Below, one piece after another: positions 35,108 through 47,870 of a DNA stretch of 64,000 bases. Each line of letters opens with the position of its first letter. Position 1 is the stretch's first letter. The stretch lies in assembly GCA_963921825.1 (NCBI GenBank), contig OY997596.1:16435001-16499000 (forward strand), written 5' to 3'. This stretch comes from Erodium maritimum (taxonomy: Eukaryota > Streptophyta > Magnoliopsida > Geraniales > Geraniaceae). Under the pieces are notes generated by a model. The model searched no databases and was not told the DNA's origin. It was given only the letters and a program-made list of their open reading frames with translations. The position numbers and the translations under genes were made by a program.

Positions 35108-36456
35108 CTAAACCATAGGATATTGGTGATGATTACCATCTTGCGATGTTGCAATTAGCATTACCCTTTTATACTTTGTTTTCAACCAAGTACCATCTAC
35201 TGCAATAACCTTTCTCATGGCATGGATAAACCCTTCAATGCATGACCGATATGCTATGAAAACATATTTAAATCTACTCTCCGAATCCACCTCCAAATGA
35301 GTTACTGCGCCTGAATTCAGTTTTTGAACCTGCTGCAAATAAGTGGGGAGTAATCCATAGCTTAGGTTTTCATCCCCTAGAAGTTTCTTCTTTGCAAGTT
35401 TTTTTGCTTTCCAACAATTCCAGTATTTTATGATGCTATAGGATCTACCGAACAAATTGTCTCCAATCTTCCTTGGAGTTGGCATCTTTTTTCCTCAACT
35501 ATATTCCCTAGCCAATATAGTAGCAATTGATTTCGCACTAATTTAACCATTTTGAGAATGACGCTCACTCAACAAACAAGTATGCAAAGGCTCATAGGTT
35601 CTAACAGAGAACCTATTTGAAGTCCTAATTTTTTCTACACGCACTCTCCATTTACAATGAGTACCAACACATTTTGCAATGTATAACTTCTTATCTGATC
35701 TGTCTCACTTTATATTAAACTTACCCTTGACTGCAACCTCTTTCAGATGCTGTATCACTTCTTCCTTGTCTAGAAATTCTTTACCAATCACCAAATCTGA
35801 CTGATCTCTGAAACTGGTCAAACTCTATTCTGCATCCACCGTATCTAACGGAAACTCCTGTTTACAGGAACATACTCCACCATTTGACCGTTCTCTTCGA
35901 TATTATCCAAACTTACCAGTGGTGGCTTAGGAGATAATGCTACTACATCTGAATGCTCTGGTACGATTTCACGTGGAAGAACGAAATTCTGAACCTCTAC
36001 ACCACTACAAATATCCACGTGGAAATAACTGTCATGCCTAACACGATCATGTTCAACATGATCAACGACCACAATATCAACTACAACATGTTCTACTACA
36101 ACAGTGCCAGCTACAACCTGTTCAACTGCAGCAGTGTCAGCTACAACTTGTTCAACTACCATAAGTTCAGCTTTCTCACCAGTGTTATCTTTGTTGATCA
36201 GCTCTACATGTAATATGGTTCTAGAACCTAGGTTTTTGTTTTCAAATACTAAAGCCCGCACATCTATATCATTTTTAATCTCACATGGCGGGATAACTCC
36301 TTTATAATTGGGCACACAAGGTATGTAACTAAGTTTCAAATCGGTGTCATTTTCCTTTACTCTGATCTTAGAATACATGAATCCCTTCAATGTGTTCAAT
36401 GTTGCATTGGCATTATCCTCTAAATAAACACTAAACAGGTGTTTGTTGATATCCAA
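35108..36456 (-). pseudogene. MULE (MuDR-type) transposase, N-terminal remnant
   Basis: The minus-strand N-terminal frame (36456-35845) starts MDINKHLFSVYLEDNANATL and contains a valine-rich tandem region (VVEQVVADTAAVEQVVAG and variants). The DUF/MuDR domain follows at about 35820-35510 (DLVIGKEFLDKEEVIQHL; KLYIAKCVGTHCKWRVRVEK), broken by two in-frame stops near 35705 and 35545. The start of the transposase core is at 35485-35108 (YGLLPTYLQQVQKLNSGAV; FIHAMRKVIAVDGTWLKTKY). The rest of the DDE core and the SWIM zinc finger are absent, so the gene is cut off near 35108. I could not define terminal inverted repeats. Confidence 0.82.
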
Positions 36457-37926
36457 TTATATTTCCCATCCTCTAGCTTATATTCCCCACCGTAAGTAGT
36501 AAGCATTACAACTTCACCCATTCTTGTAACAACTATAACCTCATATACTTAAGTAATTAACAATAAAGGCATATTACTAAATAAGCAGTCCTTGGTCTAG
36601 AAATATGCAATTGGCCGATTGGATGGACAAACCTGTCGTACGGAGGATGACATATTAGTCCTTGGTCTAGAAGTTGTCGATCAAGGTCATTCGCCGGGTT
36701 TGTCCTGCCGATCGGCCAAACAGGCATTAGTGTAACTTGCCGATCGGCGAATCAAAATCGTCGTACGACCATCTTCTCCCAATAATGAAAAACCCATTGT
36801 TTTTATGAATCCGCGACTTAATTCCGCAGATCGGCGTTCTAGTTCTGCGGTATGAAAAACCACCCAAAACCTAAAATAAACGCATCTAAGCTCCCCTTAA
36901 ACCAGTAAACCTCAATCTTTTGTTTAATTTACTAAGTTTATAAGTATTGAACCACAATATACGTTTTCCTCATCCACAATTCGAAAATCAACTGAAACCT
37001 ATGACTAAAAATGATAAATTGAAGCTTGGATTTTTACTTGGGCTTTACTTTACTAGCGGACACGAAGAGGATAAAGAACAACACAGCACGATCGGAGCAA
37101 GGCACGGTGGACGGCGATGGTGGTCGGCGGTGCTCGTTTCTCAGTTGGTCGGAGCAAGGCGGGAAGAGGTGAGAGGAACCTATTTTGGGACTGTGCTGAA
37201 AAAAGGGTATATTTTACAAAAATAAAAAAATTAAAAAAAGGAATATCAAACTTTCATTAACGAGGAGATCCTTTTTCAAAATCAAACTTTGAGGAAGTCT
37301 TCTATCAAAATACATTTGTCCATAAGACTTTTATAAGAATTCACCACTTAATACATGATCAAAATAGTAGCATGAGTAATCTATTCCGATAGGTTCATAG
37401 GTTTTCTAGGTTCTCAATTTGTTAAACCTCGCAAAATCTTAAGAGTTGGCTATCCAAGAGACGAGTGAGGAGAAAAACTTGTCCGTTAATCATTTGAAAA
37501 CGACAGGTTAAGTAATTCAGTGCCGACTCTGTATTGCATACGCCTTGAGCCCGAGTGTGGACTTTATTTGGTCCAACTAGTTTTAGAAACATCGTAAAAA
37601 TAATTGTGTATTTGAACACATTTCGTACCCAAAAATAGACAAGTGTATGAGTCACGAAGAAAAGAAATCGTCAATTCAGTAAAGCTCCTCACGTTCCTAC
37701 CATTGTTTCAACCTTAATATATTTTATAGATACATAGACGTTGAGTTTATCAATGTGATGTATCTATCAATTATACAATTCGAACATAGAGTTGACCATC
37801 TTCTACTAAATGCTAATACGCCAATACCCATCTCTATGGTCTGAAATCAATGATTTTTAATCACAAGATTTATTCCATAAAAGCGTGTCATCGGGTTTTA
37901 AGCTCATTGGATCGGAAGTGTGAGAT
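36457..37926. other. intergenic region and promoter of MLO gene 2
   Basis: Between 36590 and 36850 there are repeated GGTCTAGAA and GCCGATCGGC-like pieces that may belong to the MULE remnant. From about 36950 the sequence is AT-rich. A 92-codon plus-strand frame at 36947-37225 has no recognisable domain. The MLO promoter must lie in the last few hundred bases, but I could not place a TATA box reliably. Confidence 0.4.
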
Positions 37927-40756
37927 ATGACGACCGATAGTACTAGTGTGCAGAGGCAGCTGGATCAAACGCCGACATGGGCCGTCGCCGGCGTCTGTGC
38001 CATAATCATCATGATCTCCATCATCTTGGAGAAGGTTCTTCACAAGCTCGGAACCGTGAGTCCATTAAACAACATACACTCCCATTGTTCTGTTCACCAT
38101 CATATTGTTGATTAGATTCGTTACTAACTTTGTGGGGTGTTGAATTGAATTCAGTGGTTTACAGACCGACACAAGAAAGCATTGTTCGATGCTCTAGAGA
38201 AAGTCAAAGCTGGTAATTTAGCCCTGATTTTTCTCTCTTTACCTCTCTAGTTTCTGCAATGTTTGACTTTAGAACAACAAATGATGCAGAGCTTATGGTT
38301 CTGGGCTTCATTTCGTTGATCCTCACTTTCGGGCAATCCTACATTTCCAAAATATGCATCCCAACAAGTGCTGCCGACACATTCCTGCCCTGCCCCGCCG
38401 ACGGTACCAATGATGATGTTGAAGAGGAACATCGCAGGAAGCTCTTGTGGCACGGCCATAGATTGTTGGTTTCAGTCAGCAACTCGACCAACACATGTGC
38501 AGAAGTAAGTGCCTTCTTGGATACCCTGCACCAAAAAGTTATATATAGTCGTAGAGCTTTCAGATATCTTCGATTTGAGTTATGTGATGTTTGAGGCATT
38601 ACTCTGTTTGTTGTTTTAACAGGGAAAGGAAGCACTTATATCTACAGATGGGTTGCATCAGATACACATTCTCATCTTCTTCTTGGCCGTGTTCCATGTG
38701 GTGTACAGTTTAGTCACTATGATGCTTGGAAGGCTAAAGGTATATACCACATCACCTTACTGGTTTTGAAGAATGGTTAATCGTTGATCTCTGAGAGTTA
38801 CTTTTGCGTAGATTCGTGGGTGGAAGAAGTGGGAACATGAGACCATGTCTGAGGACTTTGAGTTCAGTAATGGTATGTTGTTATCCCATGATATACAGAG
38901 CCAGATCGGAATGTATGACTATAAGTATAACGAACAATACATACTTGATGTGCAGATCCGTCAAGATTCAGGCTTACTCATCAGACATCGTTTGTGAGAG
39001 CTCATACCAGTTTCTGGACTCGGATTCCTTTCTTCTTCTATTTTGTAAGCACTCTAAATCTAACATAGGAGGCCTTTATGTTAGCATCCAGATAGATTTG
39101 TCACAAACTTGCTGAGATCTTTGCGTTGCAGGGATGTTTCTTTCGACAATTTTTCAGGTCTGTTAGTAGGGCTGACTACTTGACTCTGCGAAATGGTTTC
39201 ATCACTGTGAGTTCTGAACCTGCAAAAAATCGCATTCTCACCTGTTTCTGCATATCTTTTTTTTTCTCACAAACTCTACTATGTCATGCCTACAGGTTCA
39301 TTTGGCTCCGGGAAGCAAATTTAATTTCCAAAAATATATCAAAAGGTCATTAGAGGATGACTTCAAGTTAGTGGTGGGAGTGAGGTACTAATCATCACCA
39401 TTACTTGTGTTTCTGGCATGAATTACTTGGAGTTGACCTTTTATTTTCTCCTTTTGCTGGCAGCCCGGTGTTGTGGGCGTCTTTTGTGGTGTTCTTGCTC
39501 TTGAATGTCGACGGTAAGAAACTAACTTCATTGGGTGTGCATATTGAAATTGAATCCGCGTTGATGACTCTATTGTGACTGTTTTAGGTTGGAAAGCATT
39601 GTTCTGGGCCTCCTTAGTCCCCGTGATCGTAAGAAACATTCTAACTTTGAGGTGCATATGATATGAAACAAGGTTCTGATATTTTGGAGTTGCAGATAAT
39701 CTTAGCTGTTGGGACAGAACTTCAATGTGTGTTGACAAAGATGGCTCTTGAAATCTCGGAAAGGCATGCGGTGGTGCAAGGCATTCCTCTTGTGCTAGGC
39801 TCAGACAAATATTTTTGGTTCGGTCGCCCTCATTTAATTCTTCATCTCATTCACTTCGCCTTATTTCAGGTATCCGTTGCCAAGGTTGAGTAAAATCTCT
39901 TGATTCCTTTCCTCACACCTACTTAACTCTTCTTCTTTCTTGCACAGAATGCCTTCCAAATTACATACTTCTTTTGGATTTGGGTAAGGAACTCTCTCTA
40001 CCGCCTTTTGTTCTATCTATATGCGTACTGCGTAGCATTGTGGATTCAAGTGCCTGTTTTTGTTTCTCTGCAGTATTCCTTCGGAATAAACTCTTGCTTC
40101 CATGCTGATTTTAAGCTTGCAATAGTTAAAGTTGCTCTTGGGTAAGCCTCCCTCTTTTTTCTCCTCTGTTACAAGAATTACGTCGCTGATTCGTATAACT
40201 GATGCTAGAACGCTTGTATCAATTTCATTTTTGCAGGATTGGGGTCTTATGTATGTGCAGCTATATTACTCTTCCACTCTATGCTCTTGTAACTCAGGTA
40301 CACCTTTGCTTTCCAATTATGATACTACCAACAACATTGTTCAGAAGTACCTTTGCGAGCTGATACTGATCTGTGTAAGCTTGGTACTTGCAGATGGGTT
40401 CACGAATGAAAAAATCCATATTCGATGAGCAAACATCAAAGGCTCTGAAGAACTGGCACATGGCTGCGAAGAAGAGGCAGGGAGGCAAGTCCCCGACGAG
40501 GGGTGGGAGCAGCCCTTCAACACTTGCTGGACTGGCACTGCGCAACTCCAAAACCATGGGTCACTCAGGCAGCTCCTCAACCACCCATGTGTCTGACTAC
40601 GAAGCTGAACCATTGTCACCCACATCGCCCATTACCAACACACTGTGTGTCAAAGTTGAGCAACCGACCGAAATGACGGGACACCAGTCCAGCCAAGAAG
40701 CCAGAAACGAAGATGATTTCTCTTTCTCCAAGCCTGCACCAAGGAAAATATCCTGA
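37927..40756 (+). CDS. MLO-family seven-transmembrane protein (MLO gene 2)
   Basis: Fifteen coding exons give 541 residues: 37927-38055, 38155-38212, 38290-38504, 38623-38739, 38812-38872, 38956-39044, 39132-39206, 39296-39384, 39464-39513, 39588-39628, 39696-39869, 39948-39983, 40074-40141, 40237-40297, 40394-40756. Seen: [12 protein letters not shown] in helix 1, [14 protein letters not shown], a first loop with conserved cysteines, [13 protein letters not shown], the [19 protein letters not shown] signature, and a C-terminal calmodulin-binding helix with [12 protein letters not shown]. The tail is longer than in MLO gene 1 and ends in a serine/threonine-rich region. From memory it is most like the Arabidopsis MLO8/MLO10 group (clade III). 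Membrane role is as for MLO gene 1. AATAAA at 40862 is a likely poly(A) signal. The frame is fully open. Confidence 0.95.
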
Positions 40757-42471
40757 GGGTTATCCAAATGTATTTGTTATGTTTGCTCTGAGAAATGCAT
40801 CTTGATTAGTTTCCACCAAGTTCAGCATTTTTTGTACATAAATTTACCCACAATCTTGCTCAATAAAGTCCAAAAATCTTCATATTGCCCAGAACTCAGT
40901 TTATTCCTCATAATCTGTTTCTGTTTTTATTGAATCTTTTTTGAATTCCATACAACATCTGCTGAAAACATCATACCATGAATCTTCACATTGGCAGCTA
41001 CATGACAAATGACAGGTAAAGGGCAAAAGCTTCAGCTACATTATTAACTGGAAGTGGATTTTGTCATGTCAGAAAAAAGGCAAGGTTTTTTCTGACATGA
41101 AAACATATCTCTTCCTACACGGGTGCACACTTTATCTATCATTTCACAGATAAAGATTTGATATTTCAGGAATTAAAATAGACGAAAAATCCGGAATGGA
41201 CAAACGGCATCACTGTGGATGCTTGGATGCTCTTAGTAGAAAATTCCCATCTGGCTTACAGCTTTTTCAATCACATCATCATATACACTAGCTTTAGGTT
41301 TATGTTGGGTCTATTTCATGGAGTGGCATCTCCATGGATGAACATTATATCCATTTGAAAAATATATAGGAATCAAGACTTGAGGTGAGTTTCTAACGAC
41401 TTCTCCCCGGAAATTTGTATGCTACACAAAATTCTTACTTTTACCTGTTCTAGTATTGTCTGAAATGGAGAGCCAAAAGGGAGGAACCTAGACTACCTAG
41501 AATCTAAGTCCAGGAATTTTCAGTTAGAGAATGAAATAAGTTTAGGAGATGTAATATAACTCAAGAAACCAACGAGAAAGACATTACTCAATCCATACTG
41601 ATACGCTACAAAATACAGGAAGCAAATAAACGAGTATATCAATATTCAGCTTTATAATCTTGAAAATGTATTCATACAAGTTTATAACCCATTTGCCTAA
41701 ACAGCGATTATAATCCATTAGCACCAACGGATACCATAATCACTTGTATATAAAGTATTTTCCACGTAGCACAATGAATAGCAAAACAATGCCAACTTAG
41801 TGGGGATGTAAGTTTGGATAAAAACAGAAGAACTATCACAATGGTTATCTGTTGGGTTTCCATCTAATCTCAGACAAGAAAAAAGAAGCATTTCTAACAA
41901 AGATGTTTCAATGGGAAATTGAAAAGATGTGCAAAGGCCCAAGCAATGGAGTATCAGCCAAGTGGGAAGTAGGACTCTGTCTTGACCTTTTAAATTTTAA
42001 CCTCTCTTTCTCCTTTTGCCATAAGAGATTATTATTAGGAGGGGGACAATACAAACCATAAAAGGTTGTCCTTCATTCCCACTACCATTATCACTTGCTT
42101 TCTTCTATCTTCCCAAATATCTCAAATTACTGTACCATTTACAAACTTTCTACATATGCATAAATAAGAGTTATAGTCACTAATAATATTTTTTGAAGAC
42201 CCCATTGAGAAAGAAACATTTTGTCTTTTAAAGGTAAAAGGCATCAAAATTATAGAAGACAAAAAGGAAGAGAATTACCCAATTTGCCACTTGCACTTAG
42301 TAGGTCTCCATCCATGGAAGTGAGAGACTACAGCTCCCTCCTTTGCGTATTTAAGCCAACCTCCAATCCATCTGCTTACCAAACACAACACCCTTTTCCA
42401 CTAACCTCTGCTTCTGCCCAAAATCATCTCAACCCACTATTTTTTTTTCTCCTAGGCATTTCGTCGAACAC
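40757..42471. other. MLO gene 2 3' flank and RING gene promoter
   Basis: A 3' UTR of about 110 bases with AATAAA at 40862-40867, then AT-rich sequence without recognisable genes. TATTTAA at 42348-42354 is placed as a TATA box about 120 bases before the start of the RING-H2 gene. Confidence 0.55.
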
Positions 42472-43017
42472 ATGGCGCGATTCCACAGACTCTTGCTCAC
42501 AGTTGACTCCTCCTCCGCCGCTCCACCGCCGGAGGCTGTTGCAGTGGAGCCTGACTTCGTGGTCATCCTCGCGGCGCTCCTCTGCGCCTTAATTTGCGTG
42601 GTGGGCCTCATGGCGGTGGCGCGCGGCGCCTGCATACGGCGGGGTCCGAACAGCGCCGCCCGTTCCAGGGCGCAGGCAGCGGCGACGACGGGGGTGAAGA
42701 AGAAGGTCCTGGAGTCACTGCCGAAGCGCACGTACGGCTCCGGCAGCGGCGCGAAGTTCGTATCGTTAGGGTGCACGATATGCTTGAGCGAGTTCGCGGA
42801 AGGGGAAGAGATCAGAGTGCTGCCGCAGTGTGGGCACGCGTTCCACGTCAGCTGCATTGACACGTGGCTGGGGTCCCACTCGTCGTGCCCGTCGTGCCGG
42901 CAGGCTCTGATGGTGACCAGGTGCAAAAGGTGCGGCCGATTCCCGACGGCGTGGGATGTGAAGGTCGGCGGCGAGTCCAATCATTGCACCGATAATGATG
43001 TGTTGCCTTCAAAATGA
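42472..43017 (+). CDS. ATL-type RING-H2 E3 ubiquitin ligase
   Basis: An intronless frame of 181 residues with GC-rich codons unlike its AT-rich surroundings. One membrane helix lies at residues 29-50 ([20 protein letters not shown]), followed by a basic linker, a short [12 protein letters not shown] stretch where ATL proteins carry the GLD region, and a RING-H2 at residues 101-142 (C101, C104, C120, H122, H125, C128, C139, C142). The tail adds a CKRCG pair. Lack of introns, one N-terminal membrane segment and RING-H2 order define the ATL family, whose members attach ubiquitin to target proteins at membranes. The substrate is unknown. TATTTAA at 42348 and AAATAAA near 43087 are plausible promoter and poly(A) signals. 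Confidence 0.92.
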   Translation: MARFHRLLLTVDSSSAAPPPEAVAVEPDFVVILAALLCALICVVGLMAVARGACIRRGPNSAARSRAQAAATTGVKKKVLESLPKRTYGSGSGAKFVSLGCTICLSEFAEGEEIRVLPQCGHAFHVSCIDTWLGSHSSCPSCRQALMVTRCKRCGRFPTAWDVKVGGESNHCTDNDVLPSK

Positions 43018-43666
43018 GTTGTGAATCAAATATTACTCCCATTAGAATGTGTTTGTAAAAACTATAATCGCCATGTAAATATATGTGAAATAAATTTGTA
43101 TTTAAAAAAAAAACTACTTTGCCAAAAATAAAAATGCCCTCTTTTGGTAATAAAAAAAAGGGTGCATCGGTATCTTTGACAGTGAAGAGTGCTTAATAAC
43201 ATCTCCAAAAGTATGACATTGTTCGCTTCTTTTGGATTTTCCTGTCTACAATTATTGCTTCTTTCTCATCAACTTACCTAATTTATAGTAAATTAGTGGG
43301 CCGGATAAAATTGTGTATCAAACTGTTTCACAGTTGTCTGAATATATATTTCGATAGGGGAATAACGATTTTATTTGTGGACAAGTAGAAAATCGTAGGT
43401 AGAATAGAAGCTGGTGACAGATATATTAGACTTTTTTAAAGATAAAAATAATTTATTCATACTCTAAAAGTGATGTTAGAGTATCCAAAATCATGATTAC
43501 AGATAATTATCTTTGAGTCCATAATATTGTCGGGGAACCCCCACATAGGTGGGCTCAGTACTCGTGAACTCATATTAAGACTTATTTTTTTTTACCTTAG
43601 ATTGTCGGAAAATACTCGAACACATGAGTTAAAATAAGAGACTAGATTTATCCAAAATCATGACCG
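43018..43666. other. intergenic AT-rich sequence
   Basis: 3' UTR of the RING-H2 gene and AT-rich sequence. A TCCAAAATCATGA motif occurs at about 43486 and again at about 43650, just before the LTR-like sequence. I see no other structure. Confidence 0.45.
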
Positions 43667-45974
43667 TGTCAGGACGGCCAGCGACGTGCTCAGGTTCGCC
43701 GGATCGTCTCGCTCACCTCCTCTCCGTCCAGCCGTCCCTGCCACCATCTCCATCTTCCCCGTCGTCGTCTTCTTTCCCCACGGTGAGTTCACGACCCGTG
43801 GAGCCTCGGCCGGCAAGGGCGCCGCCGGTGGCCGGCCGGAGTTCGTCCGAGCCTTCTTCTTCCATCTCAATTTCTTCTTCCCGTTTGATTTCTTTTTTGA
43901 GCTTTTGTGGATCTGGACATTTTTGGGCTTACTGAAACAGATTTATTTCGGAAACGATTGTTCTGAGTAACGTGAACTGTTGAAACAAAAATAAAGTAAA
44001 GAAATTAAATTAAAGAATTGTTAGAAGTGGTTTTGAATTAAAAGAAATTAAAAAGCAGATTTGGATTCGAACAGTTTTATTTGAAACCGGACCTTGAACT
44101 GGTGAACGGACTGGGACTACCCGAACGGATAAACTTGACGTTTAAACAGAACTGTTGAACGGACTTTGGACGGGAATTAAAAGTGGAAAGGCTGAATTAG
44201 GTCACCTCTGGAATCGTGCCCGGGTTCTTAGTTCGGTGCGCGGGTGCTCGAACCCGATTCGTCGTAATTCCGCTTTTAGCCCGCTCGAGTCTAAAAGACA
44301 ACTTTTGAACTTAAAATGAAACTGTCGTAACCTTTTAGATTAATTTGTGAAACCAGTTTTAATTGTAGCTTTCTGTGTAAAGTAGAGTCCGACTTCGATC
44401 GAAGAGAAGACCGGAGGTAGCGAGCCAGGACGTCAGCAGCTAGGAGACGTAGCTGTCGGTTTGCCTTGAGGTAGGGAAAGTAGCGAATATTGGTTTAATT
44501 ACGGGAAGTTACTAGTATGCATGCTAGGTAATAATAAAACTGGAACGAACGTTTATATGGTATAAATAACCGGACGAGTCTTAGTAACATGTAGGATGCG
44601 ATTCACTAGTGTAGCCGCTTTCAATACTTGGGAAATTGTCGTGCTGGTAGATTGGTCATGTCGAGCCGTAGGTTGTGTGTTGATTGAATTGCCTGTTATT
44701 GATTGAGATGCATGTTGGGTGACCTAGGGTCGATAAGTTCAAGAATCAAGAACTAGTATATTTGGTGTAACATGTTGTTGCTATGTGTGGGCAAGTGTTT
44801 CGTGGTTGATGAATGGTGAATCCTTGATTGCGATATGGTCGGGTGAGTGATAGATCGACGTGTTGTGTAGTTGTGGTAAGATTGTTGGGCCTGTGAGCCG
44901 TGTTTGATCTGTGGCATTTCGATGCGTGATATTAGTTTGTTGTGTGTTCCTTGAGGATGGTATTCCGGTTGTGATTGGGCCTACGGGTCGTGTTTGGGGC
45001 CGACGGACCATAATGTGGTTGGGGCCTACGGGTCGTGTTGGGCTTACGGGTCGTATTGCATAGGGCCGACGGGTCGGAGCCGACGGGCCACATCATATCA
45101 TATTGTATAAGGCCGACGGGTCGGAGCCGACGGGCCACATCATATCATATTGCATAGGACCGACGGGTTGGAGCCGACGGGCCAAATCATATCATAGTGG
45201 GTTTGCGGGTCGTGGTTGGGCCTACGGGTCGTGTTGGGCCTACGGGTCGTGATGGGCACTGGGTGCCGTGTTTCAGCCTCGATGATCTATGGTCCTTTGG
45301 AGATGTTTCCGAGGGTCCCGACGAATGCGTCCTCCTAGGGATGTTTCCGGCATTCTCGACGTTATACGTCTTTGTGACGTTATGCGTCTCCTCTGCATCG
45401 AGAGGTAGTCCGATGGATGCTTGACCTACCGGTTTGTTATGATGGTATTGGGTTGTGTACAATCGGCGGAGTTCGGGTATTGCGGTACGAGATGTGTGTA
45501 CTGATGGTTTTTGCGTTGGTTGCGTTGCTGTTTGTTATTGTTTTATTGTGTGAAAGTTGTCGTTGAGTGTGTCGTAAGTTTGGCTATGAACCCCTATTGG
45601 CAGTTACTTGTGCTGTACTAGTATGCCATAATTAGACGGTTACTCGTGGTGGTGAGCCGATGTTCATTACCTTAACTACTTTCTCTACTGGGCGAAAGCT
45701 CACCCCTTACATTGTTGATTTTCAGGTGTTGAGCGGGATTTGTACTAGCAGGACACAGCTGAGCTTGGGAGCTGGTGCGGGTCTTGTCTAGTCGGTCTAG
45801 TGACGTGAGTTTGTTTTTGAACTGAACTTTGTATACTGGGTTTTGTGAGCTGTTAACTTTGTCAATTGATTTATTATCACTTTTGGAATTTTATCTTTCG
45901 AAATTTTACCGTGTTTATTTATTATTTTTAGTTCACGTCTCGAGTCCGGTCAAAACCGGATTTGGGGCGTGACA
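43667..45974 (+). repeat. chromovirus LTR fragment
   Basis: The right end GGTCAAAACCGGATTTGGGG followed by CGTGACA matches the end of the solo LTR at 59381 read on the other strand. AGTAGCGAATATTGG and GGAAGTTACTAGTATGCATG near 44480-44520 match 60650-60720 in reverse. Similarity is clear from about 44390 and weaker to the left, so the 5' limit is approximate. No internal domain adjoins it, so it is a solo or truncated LTR of the second chromovirus family. Confidence 0.75.
44980..45255 (+). repeat. tandem repeats inside the LTR fragment
   Basis: About three copies of a 60-bp unit built on GCCGACGGGTCGGAGCCGAC and CACATCATATCATATTG, flanked by shorter GGGCCTACGGGTCGTGTT repeats. CCGACGGGTCGG is itself nearly palindromic. 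Confidence 0.85.
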
Positions 45975-46589
45975 AGGATGACCAAAGGAGTCTAGCCAAG
46001 AGCGATGTAGGACATTCCTCCAATCAATCGTCCTACATCCCGCCCTAGACCCCATATCTTTTATCGAGGTTTGCGAAAGCATCCAGGACCTCGGAGTCAT
46101 CTTGGCCTCAGGTTGGGGTACAATTCCGTCACTTAGAAAGCCCGTTTATTCAGTTAGGCCTTTAGTGCATAGGCTTGTTGGACTTTCTACCTAACCCATA
46201 TTTTGCCGTCTTTCCAATTTTTTGAGCCCTAGCTCAGGAAAATGGCGCATCGAGGGTTTTTTCCTATTATGTTTTGTACTACCTGATGCCTTAACATCGC
46301 GTCTGTGGTGATGGTGGCAAAGGTGGCGAAGATAACAATGGTGTAATGTTTAGAGATATAGATGATTTATGACTCTCTGATAAGCTCCCTTGGGACTCCT
46401 GACTCTCATTAGTTAGGTCATGGAGTTGGACCCCTTAGAACCCTCCATCGGAGCCTCTATTGGAGGATCGCCTTAATCAGGTAATTGAGCTCTGAATCAC
46501 GGTCGATGCACACCTCATTTAGGAGGGTGGTGAATCCTGATGCGATCGTCGCCTTCAAGAGGATCAATGGCGCTGAACTCCTCTAGATT
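45975..46589. other. repeat-derived sequence, no gene seen
   Basis: Stretch between the LTR fragment and the LINE ORF1 relic. No frame or boundary was recognised. It may be the 3' part of the minus-strand LINE relic. Confidence 0.35.
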
Positions 46590-47870
46590 TGTTCAGGGCA
46601 TATAAGAGGAAAAGTCAGTCACGCCTCCTATTATACCGCCTCCCATTCTGCCAGGAGGAGGTCCTTCACGTTTGGTCTCATTGGGACCTTGAGGGAAGTA
46701 TCTAATCGTTTTTTCCTCTCGCCCCATTCCCGGGAGATTTTTCATATAGTCCCGAAGGGCGTGTGGCATTCGTCCACACCGGAAGTAGAAGTCCAACAAT
46801 TTTTCGCATTGGCGCCCTACTCAGAACGGGTCCGGGTAGCCCTCAAAAATCCAAACGGACGCGGTGCCAGTATAGCTTGGATAAGTTTAATTGTACCCGC
46901 ATCCACATAAGTCCTCTCATTCCTTTCTTCACGGCCTAGTACCCATTCTCCCGAGCTGTATGGAAAAAGAACTCCACAATTCCATCCTCTAAAGGCCTTG
47001 CCACTACATCGACCAGAGCTTCGTTAACCAGTCACCCAATGACTACCAGTAATATGTCCTGTTTATCAAGACCCGAGCGGCCATTGTATAGGAAAAGTTT
47101 ATCGCCCCTCTTCGCCACACATAACTTTGTTGGGGGTACCATGACCTCCCTGATTACCAGACCCCCATACGATTGTCAAGGTCCGTCACCCCTACCGGTC
47201 TGTCACTCGAAGAACCCGATACTCGATCCCGACTCCCAACCCTTACATGTGATGGTCTCCACATACGACCCCGGCCAAGATCTAGCAACACACCTCGAGC
47301 TGACTCTGGGCCAGATCTGCTCACAAATGTCGTGCTCCTCCATCTCCAAGTGTTGGTCGAGACCTCGAGGAATGACTCCCCCCCCCCCCACCCCATCCCA
47401 CACGAAGCCCTCGTTGTCACTGACCGTCCCCAAAGGGCTGTCCTCCGATACCGTCTATGTCCCACCATTTTTTTCTTGATCCTCCATAGGTTCCTTGCTA
47501 CCCGGTTGTGGGAGCGACTCCCGATCACCACCCATGTCATGCATGGCGTCGACATACACCCTTAGGCCCGAGACAACCAGCGACCCCGCAACTTTGAGGA
47601 GATGGATTTGCACCATCAGCTGCAACGAAGTTGTTCGAGGCACTCTCGGACGAGGGCCGCCATCGTCCGCCGTACCAGCAAATCCCAATGCGGTTCCATG
47701 AGGAACCTTGTCGGATTGCTCTTGTTCCTAGAAAAGACATAGGTGATGTAGAGCCGGCCCTCGCCAAGAAAACCATGGCCACCCTACCAGAGAGATACGA
47801 GGGGATCAACGTTGCTGCAAGAGGGGACCCATCAAACGTTATCGTCGCCGTTGAAGGATAGAAAAGGGGA
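46590..47870 (-). pseudogene. degenerate LINE ORF1 relic (zinc-knuckle type)
   Basis: Minus-strand pieces include a zinc-knuckle remnant near 46790 (LDFYFRCGRMPHALRDY, with two of the usual ligands changed) and upstream serine/proline-rich coding scraps in several frames up to about 47860. The order, knuckle near the end and basic/proline-rich tail, fits plant L1 ORF1. It has many breaks, no reverse transcriptase was recognised, and no target duplication was found. It is older than the other LINEs in the window. Confidence 0.6.

Noticed and set aside
42429-42980. 183-codon minus-strand frame opposite the RING-H2 gene
   Set aside because: Antisense shadow of a GC-rich coding exon; the plus frame has the complete RING-H2 and a membrane helix.
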